Shown here: piece after piece, positions 52,801 to 61,154 of the stretch
Numbering within the stretch: the first letter of the stretch is position 1
How the letters are laid out: every line of letters begins with the position of its first letter
NCBI RefSeq assembly: GCF_019097595.1
Contig: NC_080711.1
Span: 8,192,428 to 8,256,427 of the forward strand
DNA: 64,000 bases
Direction: 5' to 3'
Source of the DNA: Hemibagrus wyckioides
Taxonomy: Eukaryota; Chordata; Actinopteri; Siluriformes; Bagridae
The notes under the pieces: generated by a model
The model's database searches: none
Told to the model about the DNA's origin: nothing
What the model saw: the letters and a program-made list of their open reading frames with translations, nothing else
Program-made: the position numbers and the translations under genes

Positions 52801-55800
52801 TGGTCAGGTGAGAGCTGTAATTGCTCCACGAGGACAGACACCTGCATGGCCAGCACTGAGCTGCTGTGTAGCGGTCGTGGTGAGTGTTTGTGTGGTGCAT
52901 GTTCATGCAGCCTGCCTGGAGCGTATGGTGCCACCTGTGAGAAATGTCCCACTTGCCCCGACTCATGTACCTTAAAAAAGTGAGTCCTCTGTGTGTCTCT
53001 GTAAGTGTGTGTGGTTGCCTGATGGTGATAATTATTCGTGACAATTATTTGTGTGTGTGTGTGTGTGTTTGTGTGTGCATGAAGGGACTGTGTGGAATGT
53101 AAGCACTATAAGAGAGGACCACTGTTTGAGAAGAAAGGCTGCAACAGTGCAATCTGCAGAGATGAAATCCAGCTGGTGGATGAGTTAGGTATATATGTAC
53201 ACATACACACATCATACTGCATGTAATACTATACAATATCATATTTTATTCCACATCTAAGAAAGACAGAAGTTGGATTCAGAGCTAAAACTAATGACTT
53301 GGTTTAGGAAGTGGTTTATGGCAGCCCCACTAACATACAGATGATTGGTGAAGAAAGATAAGTACTGGGTCAAAAACACAAGCACAGTGAAATATGGAAG
53401 GATACATAGGATTTCCATACTTTTTTCTTGTTTATTGCTTATTCGTAATTTGCTGGATGTTTCTTAGAGCAGTAATATTTTACATATTCCCCGGGAATTT
53501 GAAAATGTAACTTAATTGAGCGCATATATAATTCTTTTTGTGCTGCTCAAAGAATATTAGATTAACCTCGGGTAATTTTCTGTTTCTTGCTTATTCACCT
53601 CCCATCATTTGTTTTCTTTATGAATCTTTCAAATCCATTAAATACTGTACATAGCCCAAAACCTAAGCCACAATACACACAGTACATTGCCTAATCAGCC
53701 CCCCCCCTCTCTCTCCAGCATTTCATGAGAAGAGTTCGGTGAACTGCAGCTACAAAGACGAGAACGACTGCATTAATCATTTCCAGTACTATGAAGACAT
53801 CAGCGGAAAATCCATCCTCTACCTCGTTAAAGAACCTGGTGAGAAACACAGACACAGGCAGAAAGTTTTGAGATTTTGAGATAGCTCAAATTGCGTTCCA
53901 CACTGAGTCATTCTTTTTGCTGTTTGTTGCTACATGTTTGAGACAAGCAAATACTAGTGGTTTCCAGATGACACAACAGACACTCCCTAAAGAATATCAG
54001 AGTATACAAAGAGCCAGACATGAACTTTGAGTGGCTTACAAACAAGGAAAATGTTAAATGCATAATTATCTTTGTCAGACAATTAATCATTTACTGACGC
54101 GAAGAGAAAGACTATCGATAATGGAGTCTAATTTAAGACTGTTATGTATTGGGGGGGAGGCATGTTTGCTATGGAGGGCAAAACCAAGTCCGGACCAACA
54201 TCACACATGATCTGAGACCTGTGTTATTTTCGGTGGTTATAATATCTTGCTAATCTGACATGAATGAATTAATGAATGAAAATGCTCCATCTAATAAATA
54301 ATCCATCCGCTTTGGTATTGCCATTTTGTACAAATAAGTACACAAAGGACATGTTAAGCTAGTACCTGCTGCAATATCATCTAAATTAATATCATTGCTA
54401 CATAAAGCACACATGGTTTTAGTAGTTAGGGAGTACACCTGAGGTTAATGAAATGACACAGAGTTTGCTGGTTATACAAAAGATCATTCTTTTTAACAGG
54501 TAGAAGTAAAGGTCATGTAAAGCTTTGTGAACCCAAGAACACTTACATTTATTTCGGCACATGAAAATAAAACTTATTAATATGTAGAATTTGTTTCATT
54601 TATTTACTTTTTTGCTTTGCATGCAGCTTTTTGAGATCAAATACCGATGTGAATTAGTACTAGTGCTTTATTATTTTGTAAGAAAGGGGATGTTGTATAT
54701 TGAAGCGTAGTCACCTTGTATAGAGGCAACCGAAACAACTATAAATAACTCTGCATGCAGCGATAGACAGTGCACTTTGTGCTGTAACAGAAACCACATA
54801 TTTTTCATGGAAATGATGTCATGTTCTTTGGTAGTGTCCACAAAAGCAATTCTCATAGACTGAGACCGACAAGACAAGACAGAGTAAAGTTTGACAAGTA
54901 AAGAGTTTCTGACAAGAGCGAGACGTGCGGTCTAAAGACTGGAGTGAAGTACACTAATCATGCTATCAATAACCATATAAACAATTAAATGTCTTTCTCA
55001 AATGTGTGTTTTCATGTGTATAGAGTGTCCTAAAGGTCCTGATATCCTGGTAGTGGTTGCTTCTGTCGTCGGGTCTATTTTCCTGCTGGGTTTGGCTGCT
55101 CTGCTGGTGTGGAAGCTGCTGATCACAATTCATGATCGCCGAGAATTTGCCAAGTTTGAGGAAGAGAGAGCCAAGGCCAAGTGGGAAGCGGTGAGATGGA
55201 ATAACACACACAAACACAAGCAAAAGACATACACACCTACAAACCCACATTATTTATCTGTCTGGACTATCTGGATGAGAGGGTAATTGGTAGTTTCTCA
55301 ACAACTACCATTATTTTAGTGAGTAAGCGTGTCTTCGTGTCACGTCTCGTCTCCTGCTGCAAGACCTAAAGCTGCTCTCGCTGTCTCCTTAAACACAGGG
55401 ATATGACAGTGGCTATTATGTAATGTGCATTGCAATTTATTTTGGCAGGATATTCTGTTTAATTTCTGTGCAGCATGTGCACGATCATGGTTAAAATGAT
55501 AAAAGCAATTATTTCAATGAATATTATTCATTCAGCAAAATTAGGAACAAAATAGTTGTGCTTTATTGCTTTAAATAAAGAGAAAATAGCCTTGTTTTTT
55601 TGTTTTGTTTTGTTTTGTTTTTTAAGATCAAGATTTGAAAACACACACAGAATGTTTGTGGTTAATCAAATTCTCTAAAACCAGCTAAATTTCGACAGGA
55701 TGCTAGACCCTGCTATTATTCTAAAATAACTTGCTTGCTATAACATATAACACATTCCAAGACTAACAGTGAACATTTATTCAAACTAAATAAACATGAG

Positions 55801-57042
55801 ATTATATGCAAATCAGTGCCTTAATCAACAAGACACAATGATGCTACAATATTAAACAGTCAAATCCTATATATAAAATTATATATGTATATGAAGGGGT
55901 TTCGCTTTGTATCTCCAGAGAAATTACTATGTTGATCAGAGAAGGTTTCTAGTAGGAAGGGTCCCCCTTTTAAGAAGTTCTTCACTATTTAAAGAACCTT
56001 AGTGGGAGTTTCATGAAAAAAAAACAACAGTTTTTCCTCAGACCTGGTCTAGTGATTATTATTTTATCTGTCTATCCTAATAAAATAATCTTTATTTTCA
56101 GTCTCACAGTTAAAACGTTCACGATTTAATACACGAGCCGCGAATTGAAAATAATATTCAATTAGCTAAGATTGTCAATCAAAATCACTTGAAATCTGAT
56201 CAGTTGATGAGACCAGTGTGTGCTTGCATATGAAGTCAGGATTAAAGCTGAACAGGATGTGCCGTTATAGGACAAGACAGCGTGAAATGATGCAACACAA
56301 AGCTTACAATTAAGAATTCCTTGTTTTTTAATGAACAACCATCATGCGTTTTAACTGTATTTTATAGCAGCTGTAAACTTTTCAAACGCCCTTTAGTATT
56401 TTTCTCTCTATATAAAGATATTAACACAGTAAAGACCTTTCACTTGTCATATAAATAAATCCTCTGTTCTGATGAATCTCCCGTGGCAGAAAACATATAC
56501 ACTTTTACAAAGGGTTTATTGGGAACTTTTTCTAAGGCTCACCAAACATCACAATGTAATGTATGATTAGGTCTAGGTGACATGGAGCGATCATCATGCG
56601 AGTAGCTGTCACTATGGAAACGATGTCATTAATATGAGTGTGCTAAAATATAAAACTGGCTTTTAGGTTGCAGCTGAAACAGCTCTCAGTACTGCTGCAG
56701 CTGTTATAGGAAATTAATCATCATCTTCTAATTGGGAATTTGACAGCTTTGCAGTATTAACAGAAAGAGTTTTTAGTCAAATTATAAAGAGTTGTAAGCT
56801 CTAAAAGTTTTGGACTTATTCCACAATCGCACACGTCAGCTGGATGCCCTTGCACGTATATCTACGGACTCCGGGACAAACAATTAATGCTGGTTATGTT
56901 CAACTTAATGGAATCTTTCTCTTACTGTGTATTACAATCATGATCGTTAAGAAACATGTCTCTTCCCTTTTAGGCGAATAACCCGTTGTATAAAGGAGCT
57001 ACAACTACTTTTACAAACGTGGCCTACCGTGGCAACACCTAA
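37578..57042 (+). CDS. itgb3: Integrin beta-3, complete 15-exon gene
   Basis: The exons join in frame to 788 residues, the same length as human ITGB3; all introns are GT-AG. Coding exons: 37578-37644, 38198-38283, 43578-43782, 44511-44763, 44929-45091, 46864-47022, 47188-47283, 47476-47565, 48064-48198, 49111-49540, 52757-52979, 53085-53188, 53719-53838, 55024-55190 and 56974-57042. The order is signal peptide (1-22), PSI (from about 24), betaI domain with MIDAS D143/S145/S147 and ADMIDAS D150/D151, a C202-C209 specificity loop, D242 and E245 for metal binding, Cys-rich I-EGF repeats (about 460-630), beta-tail, transmembrane helix (718-740), then K741, D748, NPLY (769-772) and NVAY (781-784). 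Beta-3 pairs with alpha-IIb on thrombocytes or alpha-V elsewhere and binds RGD ligands. The tail identifies beta-3 rather than other beta subunits. Teleosts may carry itgb3a and itgb3b; I cannot tell which this is. Confidence 0.96.
38198..38283 (+). CDS. itgb3: itgb3 exon 2: start of PSI domain
   Basis: Begins '[13 protein letters not shown]', the beta-3 mature N-terminus type, and continues with PSI cysteines to 'SWCSQK'. The acceptor is 'ccttag'; the donor 'aaa|gttagta' leaves phase 0. A 5.3-kb intron packed with transposons follows. Confidence 0.93.
38974..40267. mobile_element. hAT-type non-autonomous element with 8-bp TSD
   Basis: Flanked by a perfect 8-bp duplication, GTCATATG, at 38966-38973 and 40268-40275. 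The left end is 'cagtggtgtaaagtaac' and the right end is the inverted partner 'tttatacaacactg'. An 8-bp target duplication and CA-TG type ends are hAT hallmarks. The interior has 'ctgtacttttactcaagt' blocks and no transposase. Removing the nested element at 39211-39889 (with one TTA) leaves about 610 bp. It lies in itgb3 intron 2. Confidence 0.88.
39211..39889. mobile_element. Harbinger-like non-autonomous element, nested
   Basis: 679 bp with about 49-bp imperfect terminal inverted repeats. The left end starts 'ggctatgtccacacgtagct' and the right end, reverse-complemented, starts 'ggccatgtccacaaatagcc'. Both sides are flanked by TTA (39208-39210 and 39890-39892), the 3-bp TWA target duplication typical of PIF/Harbinger. 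No transposase is present. It is inserted inside the hAT-type element and is therefore younger than it. Confidence 0.82.
40716..40845. repeat. 28-bp tandem repeat in LINE 3' UTR
   Basis: Four to five units of about 28 bp, each carrying 'gagagttctgtataaac' with small differences ('aaccgga' versus 'aactgga'). It lies just 3' of the LINE stop codon. Confidence 0.8.
40887..43307 (-). pseudogene. LINE endonuclease-reverse transcriptase ORF, broken
   Basis: Four minus-strand pieces in order. 43092-43307 is the middle of an APE-type endonuclease ('[18 protein letters not shown]'). 42293-43135 is the endonuclease end ('SGDFNHV') and linker. 41547-42296 is the reverse transcriptase ('[15 protein letters not shown]', '[11 protein letters not shown]', 'FADDTAIVG'; the catalytic FADD is intact). 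40887-41462 is the post-RT region ('[13 protein letters not shown]'). The breaks are a deletion with frameshift near 43110, a frameshift near 42295 and an in-frame TAG at 41547-41549. The motifs place it in the L2/CR1/Rex1 group. Confidence 0.87.
43521..43568. repeat. GT-rich tract before itgb3 exon 3
   Basis: An interrupted GT run that ends about 10 bp before the exon 3 start. It takes the place of an ordinary pyrimidine tract at this acceptor. Confidence 0.85.
43578..43782 (+). CDS. itgb3: itgb3 exon 3: end of PSI, hybrid domain
   Basis: 205 bp, starting at phase 0 and ending at phase 1. Contains '[11 protein letters not shown]' and '[15 protein letters not shown]', the PSI-hybrid linker and the first hybrid strand of integrin beta chains. 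Confidence 0.95.
44441..44474. repeat. CT microsatellite before itgb3 exon 4
   Basis: A CT run in the pyrimidine-rich region upstream of the exon 4 acceptor, about 40 bp from the AG. Confidence 0.88.
44511..44763 (+). CDS. itgb3: itgb3 exon 4: betaI domain with MIDAS
   Basis: Contains '[13 protein letters not shown]', carrying the MIDAS D-x-S-x-S and ADMIDAS Asp pair, and 'GFGAFVDK'. It ends in 'NPCL', the first cysteine of the specificity-determining loop. The donor 'gg|gtgaga' splits a Gly codon. Confidence 0.96.
44929..45091 (+). CDS. itgb3: itgb3 exon 5: betaI, specificity loop
   Basis: Completes the loop Cys with 'INNTC', then '[13 protein letters not shown]' and '[16 protein letters not shown]', which supplies metal-binding Asp and Glu residues. 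The eight-residue cysteine loop has the beta-3 length, but its inner residues (LGINNT) differ from the mammalian loop. Confidence 0.96.
45285..46056 (+). mobile_element. Tc1-like remnant in itgb3 intron 5
   Basis: A plus-strand copy of a Tc1 subfamily different from the other copies. It lacks both intact termini: the right side runs into a TA tract after 'gttttggcagcaaaaagg'. It lies entirely between exons 5 and 6. Confidence 0.8.
45333..45899 (+). pseudogene. Tc1 transposase remnant with central deletion
   Basis: One open frame of 188 codons keeps part of the helix-turn-helix region ('[17 protein letters not shown]'), then jumps to the C-terminal half, with '[11 protein letters not shown]' (second Asp) and '[14 protein letters not shown]'. 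In the last motif the catalytic Glu is replaced by Lys. The region with the first catalytic Asp is deleted. The open frame survives by chance, and the product could not be catalytic. Confidence 0.82.
46057..46126. repeat. TA microsatellite at Tc1 edge
   Basis: About 70 bp of TA directly after the Tc1 remnant, like the tracts bordering the 17-19 kb Tc1 pair. Confidence 0.9.
46741..46860. repeat. CT then CTAT microsatellite abutting exon 6
   Basis: A CT-rich stretch passes into about 95 bp of CTAT units, which continue to 'ctctctag', the exon 6 acceptor. The repeat therefore forms the pyrimidine tract and probably part of the branch-site region. Confidence 0.93.
46864..47022 (+). CDS. itgb3: itgb3 exon 6: betaI domain
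   Basis: Contains '[16 protein letters not shown]' and '[17 protein letters not shown]', core betaI strands. 53 codons, phase 0 at both ends. The donor is 'ctg|gtcagt'. Confidence 0.95.
47188..47283 (+). CDS. itgb3: itgb3 exon 7: betaI domain
   Basis: 32 codons starting '[12 protein letters not shown]' and continuing '[12 protein letters not shown]', a highly conserved beta-integrin segment. Confidence 0.96.
47476..47565 (+). CDS. itgb3: itgb3 exon 8: end of betaI domain
   Basis: 30 codons, '[12 protein letters not shown]' to '[11 protein letters not shown]', including an N-glycosylation sequon (NYS). Phase 0 at both ends. Confidence 0.96.
48064..48198 (+). CDS. itgb3: itgb3 exon 9: hybrid domain
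   Basis: 45 codons with '[13 protein letters not shown]'-type sequence (here '[13 protein letters not shown]') and '[10 protein letters not shown]'. Contains a sequon (NAT). Confidence 0.96.
48752..48905. repeat. TTTTG pentanucleotide microsatellite
   Basis: More than 20 TTTTG units in itgb3 intron 9, grading at the right end into TTTGG units. The long Phe/Val/Leu or Lys/Gln/Asn frames here are repeat translations. Confidence 0.93.
49111..49540 (+). CDS. itgb3: itgb3 exon 10: hybrid to I-EGF domains
   Basis: 430 bp, the largest exon. Begins '[13 protein letters not shown]', then I-EGF cysteines such as '[20 protein letters not shown]' and '[11 protein letters not shown]'. Includes 'NGRGD', which is part of the EGF consensus and not evidence of a ligand motif. 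Ends at phase 1. Confidence 0.97.
49541..50569. other. itgb3 intron 10, first part
   Basis: AT-rich, with no recognisable repeat or exon. A 113-codon minus-strand frame at 50246-50587 has no recognised domain. Confidence 0.55.
50570..50762 (-). repeat. tRNA-derived SINE in itgb3 intron 10
   Basis: Minus-oriented copy of the 27.64-kb family: 'cccttattcaaagtgact' on the left and a tRNA-like head ('accactgagctaccac' on the plus strand) on the right. Confidence 0.65.
50795..51080 (-). repeat. Dispersed SINE-like repeat in itgb3 intron 10
   Basis: Contains 'ctttatcctggtcagggt', 'aatacaccctggatagga', 'cagggcaccatgcacgtg' and 'ctcaggatcaatccagaga', in the order of a repeat very common in teleosts. 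It is the longest of the three partial copies in the window (others near 4.2 and 23.5 kb). Confidence 0.65.
51081..52756. other. itgb3 intron 10, last part
   Basis: AT-rich, with a short ATG/GAT-rich tract at about 52665-52715. No exon or RNA gene seen. Confidence 0.55.
52757..52979 (+). CDS. itgb3: itgb3 exon 11: I-EGF3-4
   Basis: Contains '[18 protein letters not shown]', '[10 protein letters not shown]' and '[14 protein letters not shown]', ending '[12 protein letters not shown]' with a split Lys codon. The I-EGF pattern is complete. Confidence 0.96.
53085..53188 (+). CDS. itgb3: itgb3 exon 12: beta-tail start
   Basis: Encodes '[15 protein letters not shown]' to '[11 protein letters not shown]'. 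The acceptor follows a GT-rich run (53051-53078) with almost no pyrimidine tract; the AG lies in 'gcatgaag'. The frame and homology support this position. Confidence 0.92.
53719..53838 (+). CDS. itgb3: itgb3 exon 13: beta-tail domain
   Basis: Encodes '[20 protein letters not shown]' to '[11 protein letters not shown]', with a sequon (NCS). The acceptor is 'ctctctccag'; the donor 'cctg|gtgaga' splits a Glu codon. Confidence 0.96.
55024..55190 (+). CDS. itgb3: itgb3 exon 14: transmembrane and membrane-proximal tail
   Basis: Encodes '[17 protein letters not shown]', the transmembrane helix to '[13 protein letters not shown]', and '[14 protein letters not shown]'. The Lys at the membrane edge (K741) and the Asp (D748) that forms the alpha-beta clasp are present. 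Confidence 0.97.
55191..56973. other. itgb3 intron 14
   Basis: AT-rich, with a short TTTTG run near 55597-55621. No repeat family or hidden exon recognised. Confidence 0.55.
56974..57042 (+). CDS. itgb3: itgb3 exon 15: talin and kindlin binding tail
   Basis: Encodes '[20 protein letters not shown]' plus two residues and a TAA stop. NPLY is the talin PTB-binding turn and NVAY the membrane-distal, kindlin-linked NxxY. The mammalian Ser between them (S752) is Thr here. Confidence 0.97.
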   Translation, partial: ANNPLYKGATTTFTNVAYRGNT

Positions 57043-57239
57043 GGACCCGGCGCCTTCATCAGCAACAGTCACGTGTCTCAGTGACGCTCACGTAACCTCT
57101 CTGTGAATAACTTCACACTTTCAAACAATTGGTGATGTAAAGAGGAAAAGGACATGTCAATCCTGTGACTGTGCAGATGATATGCTTTATTGACACTTTA
57201 TTGAAATTTGTATGTAGTTGTTTCATTTATTTTGTTTCA

Positions 57240-57240
<1 letters not shown>

Positions 57241-57313
<73 letters not shown>
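57241..57313. repeat. TTA trinucleotide microsatellite
   Basis: About 24 uninterrupted TTA units, about 200 bp after the itgb3 stop codon. Confidence 0.95.
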
Positions 57314-57330
57314 GTAATAAATAAATAAAT

Positions 57331-57331
<1 letters not shown>

Positions 57332-57391
<60 letters not shown>

Positions 57392-57400
57392 CAGACAGAC
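57332..57400. repeat. GATA microsatellite
   Basis: GATA units ending in three GACA units, separated from the TTA run by AAAT units. Confidence 0.93.
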
Positions 57401-57797
57401 AATTGAAAAAATAAAACTTGTATTTGTAAAGTATCTACTGTTATCGCTAAAGAAAACAGGGAAATTAGGGCAAGATGATAAATGAAATTTTGCGAATGCA
57501 TTTCGTGGAAAATTATTTTGATTGTTTAAATGTTGTTGCTTTTTTTTTTTTATAAAAGAATTTCTTCTAAAAGAAGTTGTAAGCATCTCTGAAGCATCTC
57601 TGAAGTTCTGAAGCACATCGTTTCTCCTTCCGTACAGTTCATACTGTATATGAAGTTAGCAAAGATATGGCAAAGATATGGTCTGTTTTGAATTTCTTGT
57701 GGTTGTGATGTCACTACCATGAACATATTTACATATGTGAATCTGTGATAGAGCTACTGAGGCAGAGCAGTTGGTTTGAACAGTTAAACGAGTGCAG

Positions 57798-58590
57798 TAA
57801 ATGGGTGGAGTATCATTAATATGGGCGGTGCATCATTAATATGGATGTGGCATCATTAATATGGGTGGGTTATCATTAATATATGTGGGGCATCATTAAT
57901 ATGGGTGGGTTATCATTAATATATGTGGGGCATCATTAATATGGGTGGGTTATCATTAATATATGTGGGGCATCATTAATATGGGTGGGTTATCATTAAT
58001 ATGTGTAGGGCATTATTAATATGGGTGGGGCATTATTAATATGGGTGGGTTATCATTAATATGTATCGAGCATTATTCATATGGGTGGGGCATTATTAAT
58101 TTGGGTGAGGTATCATTAATATGAGTGGGTGGGAAGGGGCATCATTAATATGGGCGGCCATCATTAATATGGGTGGGGCATTATTAATATGGATGTGGGA
58201 TTATTAATATGTGTGGGGCATTATTAATATGGGTGGGTTATCATATTAATGATACCTCACCCATATTAATAATGCCCCACCCATATTAATAATTCCCCAC
58301 ACATATTAATGATAACCCACCCATATTAATAATGCCCCACACATATTAATGAGTGGTTGGGGTGAGGCATCATTAATATGGGTGGCCATCATTAATATGG
58401 GTGGGGTATTATTAATATGCGTGGGGCATCATTCATATGGGTGGGCTATCATTAATATAGGTGGGGCATCATTAATATGTGTGGGGTATCATTTATATGG
58501 GTGAGGTTTAATTAATATTGCCGGGGAATCATTAATTTGAGTGGGGCATCATTAATATGGCGGGGGAATAATTTATATGGGTGGGGTATG
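57798..58590. repeat. 20-bp minisatellite with an inverted block
   Basis: About 40 units of roughly 20 bp, consensus near 'atgggtggggcatcattaat'. At 57861-57980 a 40-bp higher-order unit (one 'gggtgggttatc' unit plus one 'atgtggggcatc' unit) repeats three times almost without change. From about 58245 to 58350 the units run in the opposite orientation, then the original orientation resumes. Every unit carries ATTA. Confidence 0.95.
58203..58350. repeat. 42-bp perfect inverted repeat in minisatellite
   Basis: 58203-58244 is the exact reverse complement of 58309-58350. The 64-bp spacer (58245-58308) is itself made of inverted units. The arms could form a long hairpin or cruciform. Confidence 0.95.
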
Positions 58591-59020
58591 AGTGGGGTAT
58601 CACACAATCACCCATCCCTGATTATTTCATCAGTTTGTTTAGCATGAGACTGTGGTATTATTAAGTTGTGATTTGTTTGGCAAAAATGAGTTTTTTAGAA
58701 AACTGTTATCTAGGTATCGTGTGTGGGATGTTTCAAAATTTAAAATATATTTCTTAAATGTCATAAGATTTTGGCATTTCAGCTGCTGGGATGGGAAAAT
58801 GCTATTGTACGCTACGTGTAGGAGATTATTTCCAGCCGTGGGTTGTATTGCGCTCTTGCTCCACTGAGCACATGAATGTCAGCACTGTGACTGCGAGCAT
58901 ACAGTCAGATAAAACTCAATGCACAATACACAGTAAGCAGGAGACCTGAACAGTAATGAGACTAACAGTGTCATGGTGTGCAAAAATCCTTCTTTACCTG
59001 CTAGTAGCCAGTACAGGCAA
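58591..59020. other. Intergenic DNA, no gene seen
   Basis: AT-rich flank of the minisatellite. A short open frame (58652-58867) has no recognisable features. Confidence 0.55.
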
Positions 59021-59023
59021 AAT

Positions 59024-59972
59024 TTAGCTACATTTACAGCGTTTGGCAGACGCCCTTATCCAGAGTGACTTCCTGTTTAATCTCATTTTTATTATACGAC
59101 TGAGCAATTCTGGGTTAAGCGCTGATGTGTCTGGGCACATGTCCGAGTGTGTTTTGTGACACTGGGTGTACGGTTACATCTTTCAAATTACTCAATAAAC
59201 ATTTTAACAAAACAATACTCTCAGGAGCCATAGATGAGAAAAGCAAAAATAGAGTTCATTGCAAAATAGCAATCAACCCGAGATCAACTTATTTGGATGT
59301 CCAGAACGATCTGATCTAGCTCTGAAATTACTTTGTATAGATTATATATATCTGTGGATGTGCCTGAAAAAATTCCCATTATGTTTAGGTTTTGGCTTAT
59401 TCAAATTTATCATCATTTCCTGTTTTCAGCTTGTTTTGATTTCCTTTATTTATTTCAGTCTCATTATTGGCTTAATTGTCGATTATTTTTCGCCCTTACT
59501 TCGTCTAGCATGTTAACCTAGCTTTGATTGCTAGGTCATCTTCACCTAGTGGGCTCCCTTGGTCTAATCTTGGACGCTACCTGTGTCACCAGCTGGCTCA
59601 CTTGGCCGTCAAAATAAAGGCCATACTGGAAGAGCTCTGTGCTTCTCACACTCTTCCATGTCATGCCAGCTGTGAACGTAGCCCAGGCTTCTTCCCAGAC
59701 CGAGATGGACTACACCCCTCTAACTGTCTAACTGCCCCTCTAACTAGTCCTGCACTTTTCCCCACCTTAACTATCAGATTCAATCTAGTCAGCCCAAACC
59801 AGGGTCTAGACGCTTATTACTTCATAACCAAATCCTGTTTTTTGTTCAGTTTTCATTACCACAGGGACTTGCTAAGGGGTCCAGCAGTGGGTGCATGATC
59901 AACCTGGGATTTGAGCTCACAACCTTCCAGTCAATAGCGCAATGCCATAACCACTCAGCTACCACATCCCCC
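59024..59972 (-). repeat. SINE split by a ~740-bp insertion
   Basis: 59024-59116 ('gcagacgcccttatccagag' to 'ctgggttaag') and 59858-59972 ('gacttgctaaggggtcc' to 'cagctaccacatccc') are the two halves of one minus-oriented SINE of the 27.64-kb family. Together they reconstitute the expected order. The stretch between them is an insertion or replacement. Confidence 0.72.
59117..59857. mobile_element. Unclassified insertion inside a SINE
   Basis: About 740 bp of sequence unlike the flanking SINE. A plus-strand frame starting 59524 encodes 'FFPDRDGLHPSNCL', reminiscent of the Asp-x-x-His (here DGLH) block of SGNH-type esterase domains found in some retroelements. Neither clear terminal repeats nor a convincing target duplication was found, so the nature of the insertion is uncertain. 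Confidence 0.4.
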
Positions 59973-60827
59973 AACAGCTAACTCACACGTGTCTTATCCT
60001 AATACTAATTCCACTTTTCACAATTTACCCCACATTCTCAAAAATGAAGGCTCCTGGAAGAACACTGAAGCCATAGAATAACCATTTGTGGTTTTTCCCA
60101 AAGAACCTTACCGTAACTGCTTTTAAAACAATCTCTTCTTTCTAGTGACATAAAGAACCTTCTAAAGAACCTTCCATGGATGTTAGAAATACTGTAGCAT
60201 TATGTGTAAATCATAGTGAATTATTTTCTATTATCTTCAGTTTTTTTTTTCCATTTAAAAAAAAAGAATAAAGACATAACTAGACCAACTATAAACAGCC
60301 TTCTATACGGAACCTTTCCACAGGCTATAAAATGTCTAAAAAGTTTGACGTAAAAATGTTTCTGAACCATTTCTGATGTTCAATGTAGAACTTTTTCTTC
60401 TCAGAGTGTACAAAAGCAAAATGGTTTATTTGTGCACATGAATGTGAGTCACAGTTACTGAGTAGCAGAAGAAAGAGCAAAACTCGCCCCCCCCCAAAAA
60501 AAAAAAAAGTTGGCTACCGTCAGCTGGGTAACATTTACTGTGATCAAGCAGCCAGTTTTCTTCCTAATCGTTCAAGATGCCATCTCTCAAGAACATGTTC
60601 TCTCACTGCGTCTTGTTCCTGATTGGTTGCCCGTTCTGTTTCTCACCTTGGAGTCTGACTTCTTTGTGCCTAAACCCGGCATGATGAGGTCAGATTTATC
60701 TCATCTAGCATGTCATGTATTCATACAAATTTTCCATCAATTCCAAACCCAGAGCTCTGACACACCGCTGAGTGAGAATTATTATTACAGAGCCGACTCC
60801 CAGCAGCTCAGGAACATCATATTATAA

Positions 60828-61154
60828 TGTTTTCTCCATCTATATGTGACCGTGATTACCATTTAGTATCACCTGACCATTTGAGTGATAACACCTAGAA
60901 CAATACCTAGCCAAGGTGTTTGTGACCATGATTACCATTTAAGGACATCCAGCCATTTGGGTGATACTCAGTTCTTACACTAATTTACATTTAAAGTGAA
61001 ATTACACACGGGAAACACTGTATAAAACCTTCGAGCAGGATTCACCCTACACTCTTTTTGAATCCAAAGTGCTTTATGTATTTTGTCACTGCGACGCTGC
61101 AATAAACGTCTTCATTAAGATGTTCGACAGCCTCATCGTGTTATTTTTCTTACA
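60828..61154 (+). mobile_element. Possible solo LTR-like module
   Basis: The unit has LTR-like architecture. Two 76-bp-period direct repeats (from 60846 and 60922, each starting 'gtgacc[ga]tgattaccattta') are followed by a TATA box (tataaaa, 61021-61027), an AATAAA at 61101-61106 about 80 bp further on, and a 'ttcttaca' end. It could run TG...CA from 60828 to 61154. I could not find a matching target duplication, primer-binding site or any pol sequence, so this stays tentative. Confidence 0.4.

Larger units (their letters stand above)
57043..57430 (+). other. itgb3: Probable itgb3 3' UTR
   Basis: Holds a TTA trinucleotide run (57241-57313) and a GATA run (57332-57400). An AATAAA lies at 57410-57415, which would give a 3' UTR of about 390 bp. 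Other AATAAA-like sites occur at about 57317-57330. The true end is not determinable here. Confidence 0.4.

Noticed and set aside
57798..58590. Regularly spaced repeats resembling a CRISPR array
   Set aside because: The units are contiguous 20-bp tandem copies with no unique spacers, in a vertebrate genome with no cas genes. It is a minisatellite.
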